A DNA stretch of 41,487 bases, taken from Prevotella sp. Lineage in GTDB: Bacteria; Bacteroidota; Bacteroidia; Bacteroidales; Bacteroidaceae. The translations under genes and the position numbers were made by a program. Each line of letters begins with the position of its first letter. The first letter of the stretch is position 1. Of this stretch, positions 36,563 through 41,487 are shown piece after piece. The notes beneath the pieces are model-generated. The model searched no databases. It was not told where the DNA came from and saw only the letters and a list, made by a program, of their open reading frames with translations. The stretch is taken from contig JALEWR010000097.1 in NCBI GenBank assembly GCA_022783515.1, positions 1 to 41,487 on the forward strand, given 5' to 3'.

Positions 36563-37762
36563 CTATTGTAGCTTTTCTATCGCTTCTTTGATGCGCCGCA
36601 TGGCCTCTCTGATATTCTCATCGCTGGTGGCATAACTCATACGGAAGCATTCGGGATCGCCAAAGGCATCGCCTCCAACCGTTGCCACATGAGCTTCTTC
36701 CAAAAGATACATGGCGAGTTCGGTCGAGTTATTGATGATTCTCTTACCATCGCTCTTACCATATAGGCTACTACATTTAGGGAAGAGATAGAATGCTCCT
36801 TGTGGTACATTCACTTCCAGACCGGGAATGTCTTGTGCCAGTTTCACGATGAGATTACGTCTTCTTTCAAAAGCCAAACGCATATCTTCTACACATTGCT
36901 GATCGATGGTATAAGCCGCTTCAGCCGCTTTCTGACTTACCGAACAAGGGCCACTGGTATATTGTCCTTGCAGTTTATTACAGCCTTTAACAATCCACTC
37001 GGGAGCTGCAATAAAACCTATTCTCCAGCCTGTCATGGCATATGCTTTCGACACACCATTAACGATAATCGTCCGGTCTTTCATACCGGGGAATTGTGCG
37101 ATACTCTCGTGTTGACCGATATAATTGATATGCTCGTATATCTCATCGGCTACCACATACAAGTCGTCATGTCGTAGTATGACATCAGCCAAGACTTTCA
37201 ATTCTTCTTTTGAGTAAACACTTCCGGTGGGATTACTGGGCGAACAAAGAATGACCAAACGTGTTTTAGGAGTGATGACAGCTTCCAACTGTTCACCTGT
37301 AATTTTAAAATTCTGTTCAAATCCACCATTAACAATGACGGGGGTACCCCCTGCCAATTTCACCATCTGTGGATAACTCACCCAATAGGGGGCAGGAATA
37401 ATCACCTCATCGCCCTTATTGACAAGTGCCATTATAGAATTGGTAACACTCTGCTTTGCACCATTCGATACCAAAATCTCGTTGGCGGCATACTCGAGGT
37501 TGTTCTCCCGTTTTAGCTTGTTTACGATAGCCGCTCTCAATTCTGCATATCCAGGAACCGGAGAATAAGTAGAGTAGTTCTCGTCGATGGCTTTTTTAGC
37601 AGCAGCTTTGATGGCATCAGGTGTATTGAAGTCGGGTTCTCCCACGCTCAAGTTGATGACATTAATGCCTTGTGCTTTCATCTCACTACTTTTCTGCGAC
37701 ATTGCTAACGTCTCAGACGGAGCAAGTCTGTTGAGTCTGTCGGATAATTGTGCCATTGTCAA
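36563..37762 (-). CDS. aspC: PLP-dependent class I aminotransferase (aspartate aminotransferase-like)
   Basis: INLSVGEPDFNTP, NEILVSNGAKQSVTNSIMALVNKGDEVIIPAPYWVSYPQMV, CSPSNPTGSVYS, VNGVSKAYAMTGWRIGF. Confidence 0.93.
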   Translation of the reverse strand: MTMAQLSDRLNRLAPSETLAMSQKSSEMKAQGINVINLSVGEPDFNTPDAIKAAAKKAIDENYSTYSPVPGYAELRAAIVNKLKRENNLEYAANEILVSNGAKQSVTNSIMALVNKGDEVIIPAPYWVSYPQMVKLAGGTPVIVNGGFEQNFKITGEQLEAVITPKTRLVILCSPSNPTGSVYSKEELKVLADVILRHDDLYVVADEIYEHINYIGQHESIAQFPGMKDRTIIVNGVSKAYAMTGWRIGFIAAPEWIVKGCNKLQGQYTSGPCSVSQKAAEAAYTIDQQCVEDMRLAFERRRNLIVKLAQDIPGLEVNVPQGAFYLFPKCSSLYGKSDGKRIINNSTELAMYLLEEAHVATVGGDAFGDPECFRMSYATSDENIREAMRRIKEAIEKLQ

Positions 37763-37784
37763 TGATTTTATGGTTTGTCTTTTG

Positions 37785-37792
37785 CAAAATTA
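37785..37792 (-). promoter_or_regulatory. -7 promoter element (TAATTTTG) for the aminotransferase
   Basis: CAAAATTA on plus strand, 23 nt upstream of the start codon. Confidence 0.4.
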
Positions 37793-37964
37793 ATGAAATA
37801 TTTGATATAAGAGAAGAAAACATTATTTATATGTTATTTTTTGTTGTCAGAATCACCCTCACAATTCTCCCTTGCCTTAACAACAACTAAAAACGCACCC
37901 TCGAAGATTATCGAAGATGCGTTTTCAATCTTGTCTTTTATTAAGAACTACTCCAAATTCCGGC

Positions 37965-39185
37965 TTATTCAATGTGCAAATCGTGGCCCATTCTCTCTTG
38001 CTTTGTTTTCAAGTAAGCATAATCGTGTTCGTTGGGATCCACTTCTATCGACACATTCTCTACCACTTCCAGCCCGTAGGCTTCCAACCCCACACGCTTC
38101 ACGGGATTATTCGACATCAGTCGCATCTTATGCACACGCAAATGACGCAGCATCTGTGCTCCACAACCATAATCTCGCTCATCGGGTTGGAATCCCAGGT
38201 GAACATTAGCATCGACTGTATCGTAACCTTCTTCTTGCAGTTTATAAGCCGCAATCTTATTCATCAAACCGATACCACGACCCTCTTGCAGCATGTAGAT
38301 AAGTACACCCTTACCCTCTTTCTCGATTTTCTTCATCGCCTTGTGCAATTGCTCACCACAATCACAACGCATACTACCCAAGATATCGCCTGTTGCACAA
38401 GACGAATGTACTCTCACGAGGATAGGTTCATCATCATCCCACTCGCCCTTTGTCAAAGCAAAATGTTCAAGACCATTACTCTTTTGACGGAAAGGAGTGA
38501 GTTTAAACTCTCCATATTTGGTAGGCATATTCACCGTATTACCTACCTCAATCAACGATTCCGTTTGCAAGCGATAAGCAATCATGTCTTTGATACTAAT
38601 CAACTTCAAGTCGTACTTATCAGCCATTTCTCTCAACTCAGGCAATCGTGCCATCGTTCCGTCTTCGTTCATAATTTCCATCAAGGCACCGGCGGGATAC
38701 AAACCGGCCATACGACACAAGTCGATAGCTGCTTCTGTGTGTCCACTTCTTCTCAACACACCATTATCCTGTGCATACAAGGGATTGATATGACCCGGAC
38801 GGCCAAAGGTGGATGGGGTAGACTTGGGGTCGGCCAAGGCTTTGATGGTCTCGGCTCTATCGTGTGCCGAAACGCCTGTGGTGCATCCTTCCAGCTTATC
38901 GATGGTTACGGTGAAGGGGGTGCCTAAGATGGAGGTGTTGTCTGACACCTGATAGGGCAAGTCCAGCTCCTTGCATCGCGACAAGGTGATGGGTACACAC
39001 AACACGCCACGGGCATTCTTCAACATAAAATTGACAGCTTCGGGTGTTATTTTCTCGGCTGCCATGATGAGGTCGCCTTCATTCTCTCTATCTTCATCGT
39101 CCACCACAATGACGAATTTTCCTTCTTTGAAGTCTTTTATGGCTTCTTCAACGCTATTCAACTTCACTTCGTTCATATCTTGCAT
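37965..39185 (-). CDS. ribBA: Bifunctional 3,4-dihydroxy-2-butanone-4-phosphate synthase / GTP cyclohydrolase II
   Basis: [30 protein letters not shown]-like [58 protein letters not shown]. Confidence 0.96.
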   Translation of the reverse strand: MQDMNEVKLNSVEEAIKDFKEGKFVIVVDDEDRENEGDLIMAAEKITPEAVNFMLKNARGVLCVPITLSRCKELDLPYQVSDNTSILGTPFTVTIDKLEGCTTGVSAHDRAETIKALADPKSTPSTFGRPGHINPLYAQDNGVLRRSGHTEAAIDLCRMAGLYPAGALMEIMNEDGTMARLPELREMADKYDLKLISIKDMIAYRLQTESLIEVGNTVNMPTKYGEFKLTPFRQKSNGLEHFALTKGEWDDDEPILVRVHSSCATGDILGSMRCDCGEQLHKAMKKIEKEGKGVLIYMLQEGRGIGLMNKIAAYKLQEEGYDTVDANVHLGFQPDERDYGCGAQMLRHLRVHKMRLMSNNPVKRVGLEAYGLEVVENVSIEVDPNEHDYAYLKTKQERMGHDLHIE

Positions 39186-39348
39186 ATATTGTTTGTTTTC
39201 TTTTACGCTTACTTTTTGTTTTTTCTCCTATATATAATAAGGTGGAGTTTTTAGTTTTTGAATTGCCCAACAAGACCAACGAGTCTGACTGATGGATTAA
39301 TTCTACTGCCCTGACCACTCCGAAAGTTCCAACCAATCCGTTCACCAA

Positions 39349-41268
39349 TCATTCGCTATCCTTTCCCGCATCATTATATTTCTCATCAATTCGCCGCACA
39401 ATCACCTGATTGGTCTGATAAATACTCTTAATATCCCTATACAATCGCACTCGGAAGAGCCACATTCGGATATAAAAGAACAGAGCCAAAGGCACAATAA
39501 AAGCAACAAGCATGTTAAGCCACTTTCTTTCAAAGGGGCGAGTATGCGCCTTGGTGATAATGATGGGATATTTGCTAAGTGCCGTGATAATGACCTTGTC
39601 GCGGGTATTACTCATATCGGCAATAGCCGCCTCCAAGTCTTCGTATATCTCTTCTATCTGATGATCGGGCTGATACTTAAAGAAAATACTGATGGGGTTG
39701 GGGGCTTTTGTCAGGCGATGCACTTGCTCATACTGCTGTATCTGCTGATTGATTCTGTTCAGAATCTCACGATCTTTCAAGTAGTCGGGGTCTTGAATAA
39801 TCACCTCTTTCGCAGCGATATGCCGTTTCACTCGCAACGCCAGCACCTTATTAAAGAAAGCTTTATAAGCATCCATATTAAACACCACCGAGTCTTTGTT
39901 TGCCTTATAAGTAACAAATACTGCCAAGGGGGTCAGCACACCAACTGAGAGACCTTTACCAAACCAGATAGGCCACATACCTCCGCGTGCCATACGATAT
40001 CCCGTATTCTCGAGAATATAATAGGTTATGAAGACCAACACCGACACGATGACGGGTATCCCCAATCCTCCCTTACGGATAATGGCCCCCAAAGGTGCTC
40101 CGATAAAGAAGAAGATAAGACATGATAAAGCCACCGTAAACTTATTAATGGCTTCAATCTTGTGCATTCTCAACTCTCGTTCGCCATCGTTGGTCAGCAT
40201 CGCTTTAAACTCCAATTCCGAAATCATACTCTGCACCTGATTCCGCATATTACTTATCACGTCGGCCTTGGTCTCACTATTGAGCTTACTATACAGCGTA
40301 TCGATTTGTATATCGTTCTTAGCCACCAGCCTGACAGCCTCCAAGGAGTCGTTGCGATCGATATTGGCGGTTCTAAAATGTATCACCTCAGCATCGCGAT
40401 AAAACGAGCGACCAATACTATCATAGTTATTGTTAATCGAATCGATATCAATGGCTATCTTCGCCAAGCTCTTTCCGCGTGGATCGCTGGAGAAGAGGGA
40501 GGCGTCGGTCATATTGAAATCGGCATTAAAGTCGATGAGCAACGTTTTGTGCAAAAAGGTTTCGCGACGATAAGGCACTGCCGCACTACTGGTCATCTGC
40601 TGTGTCATATTGCCAAACCACTCGCCTGCCCAGAGAGTTAGCAAAAGGTGCTTCTTATCGGCTGTCGACTGCAACATGGCGGAATCTGCCAATATAATTT
40701 CAGCATCCTCATAACTACCGCTCATGCGATAAATCATCACCCCATAGAGCTTTCCTGTCTCAATGTCTTTTTTCTCTACATAGATATTGCTATTGGGGAT
40801 GCCGTCATAAAACATTCCTTCAGGAATACCCAATTCAGGACTCTTCTGTTTCATCGAAATAAAGAGCTGCGCTAACTTGACATTGGCTTGCGGACCGATA
40901 AAGTTTTGGAAATAAAATGATCCTAAGCTAATAAAAATTACAGCTATAACGAGCGAGCGAAACGCCTGCATAAGAGATATGCCGGCGGCTTTTATGGCGG
41001 TCAATTCACAGCTTTCGCCCATATTACCAAAGGTAATGAGCGACGAAAGCAATATTGCCAACGGTAGGGCTTGCGGCACAAGCATCAAGCCCATATGCCA
41101 AAAGAATTGTGCCAAGATTTCCATCGGCACGCCCTTACCAATAATGTCGTCTATCTGACGCCAAAGAAACTGCATCATCAGTACAAACTGACAGATGAAG
41201 AAGGTGCCGATAAAGAGCATGCCAAACTGGCGTAAAATAAATATGTCGAGTTTCTTAATCCTAAACAT
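39349..41268 (-). CDS. LptF/LptG-family (YjgP/YjgQ) LPS export permease
   Basis: LDIFILRQFGMLFIGTFFICQFVLMMQFLW, ALPLAILLSSLITFGNMGESCELTAIKAAGISLMQAFRSL, IGAPLGAIIRKGGLGIPVIVSVLVFITYYILE. Confidence 0.93.
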   Translation of the reverse strand: MFRIKKLDIFILRQFGMLFIGTFFICQFVLMMQFLWRQIDDIIGKGVPMEILAQFFWHMGLMLVPQALPLAILLSSLITFGNMGESCELTAIKAAGISLMQAFRSLVIAVIFISLGSFYFQNFIGPQANVKLAQLFISMKQKSPELGIPEGMFYDGIPNSNIYVEKKDIETGKLYGVMIYRMSGSYEDAEIILADSAMLQSTADKKHLLLTLWAGEWFGNMTQQMTSSAAVPYRRETFLHKTLLIDFNADFNMTDASLFSSDPRGKSLAKIAIDIDSINNNYDSIGRSFYRDAEVIHFRTANIDRNDSLEAVRLVAKNDIQIDTLYSKLNSETKADVISNMRNQVQSMISELEFKAMLTNDGERELRMHKIEAINKFTVALSCLIFFFIGAPLGAIIRKGGLGIPVIVSVLVFITYYILENTGYRMARGGMWPIWFGKGLSVGVLTPLAVFVTYKANKDSVVFNMDAYKAFFNKVLALRVKRHIAAKEVIIQDPDYLKDREILNRINQQIQQYEQVHRLTKAPNPISIFFKYQPDHQIEEIYEDLEAAIADMSNTRDKVIITALSKYPIIITKAHTRPFERKWLNMLVAFIVPLALFFYIRMWLFRVRLYRDIKSIYQTNQVIVRRIDEKYNDAGKDSE

Positions 41269-41318
41269 TCCTTCGTTTGCAATAGCGTGAAGCTATGTTG
41301 ATACTGACCTTTTTTGTG

Positions 41319-41487
41319 CCTCAAAAGTGCGTTTTATTCGCAAGCTCATCAACTCGTTTCGCCATGGCATAGTTCAAACAAGTTTGGCTCTGCCCATTTG
41401 GCTTCATTTAAACGTTCTTTTCTCGTTCCTCTAAAAGTGCGTTTTTCGCCATGGCATAACTCAAGCAAGCTTGGTTCTGCTCATTTG
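41319..41487 (+). repeat. REP-like palindromic repeat, two tandem units running off the right edge
   Basis: CCTCAAAAGTGCGTTTT...TCGCCATGGCATAGTTCAAACAAGTTTGGCTCTGCCCATTTGGCTTCATTTAAACGTTC then CCTCTAAAAGTGCGTTTTTCGCCATGGCATAACTCAAGCAAGCTTGGTTCTGCTCATTTG. Confidence 0.88.

Noticed and set aside
37917-38927. 336-aa plus-strand ORF
   Set aside because: Antisense to ribBA; open frame explained by codon usage of the true gene.

Overview
This 41.5 kb window comes from a Bacteroidota chromosome, most likely Prevotella-like, judged from TAnnTTTG -7 promoter elements, SusC/SusD, GldH, RicT and BACON-type lipoproteins. Most of it is core housekeeping: a cobalamin riboswitch cut by the left edge (minus strand); an outer-membrane beta-barrel gene; a four-gene glycolipid-modification operon (GT-C/ArnT-like, GT2/ArnC-like, duplicated LAB_N membrane protein, UDP-glucuronate 4-epimerase); tdk; an AI-2E-type transporter; tRNA-Lys(TTT); an accessory SusC-SusD-lipoprotein-M60 metallopeptidase cassette; a one-domain PurH; mreBCD-mrdA-rodA; gldH-ricT-holB (minus); a lipoprotein; exbB-exbD-exbD-tonB-pstS-like-TPR (minus); a PLP aminotransferase; ribBA; and an LptF/G permease. 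The least explained content is intergenic: (1) a register-perfect array of seven degenerate 22-bp units (19054-19207); (2) a MITE-like element with ~30-bp terminal inverted repeats (18618-18848), with a rearranged second copy at 8.08-8.50 kb, so that the two bracket the M60/SusCD cassette beside a tRNA; (3) a REP-like palindromic repeat (8341-8452, and tandemly at 41319-41487) with apparent compensatory changes; (4) a ~107-bp inverted-repeat element between the truncated purH and mreB. All homology calls are from reading the translations; no searches were run.
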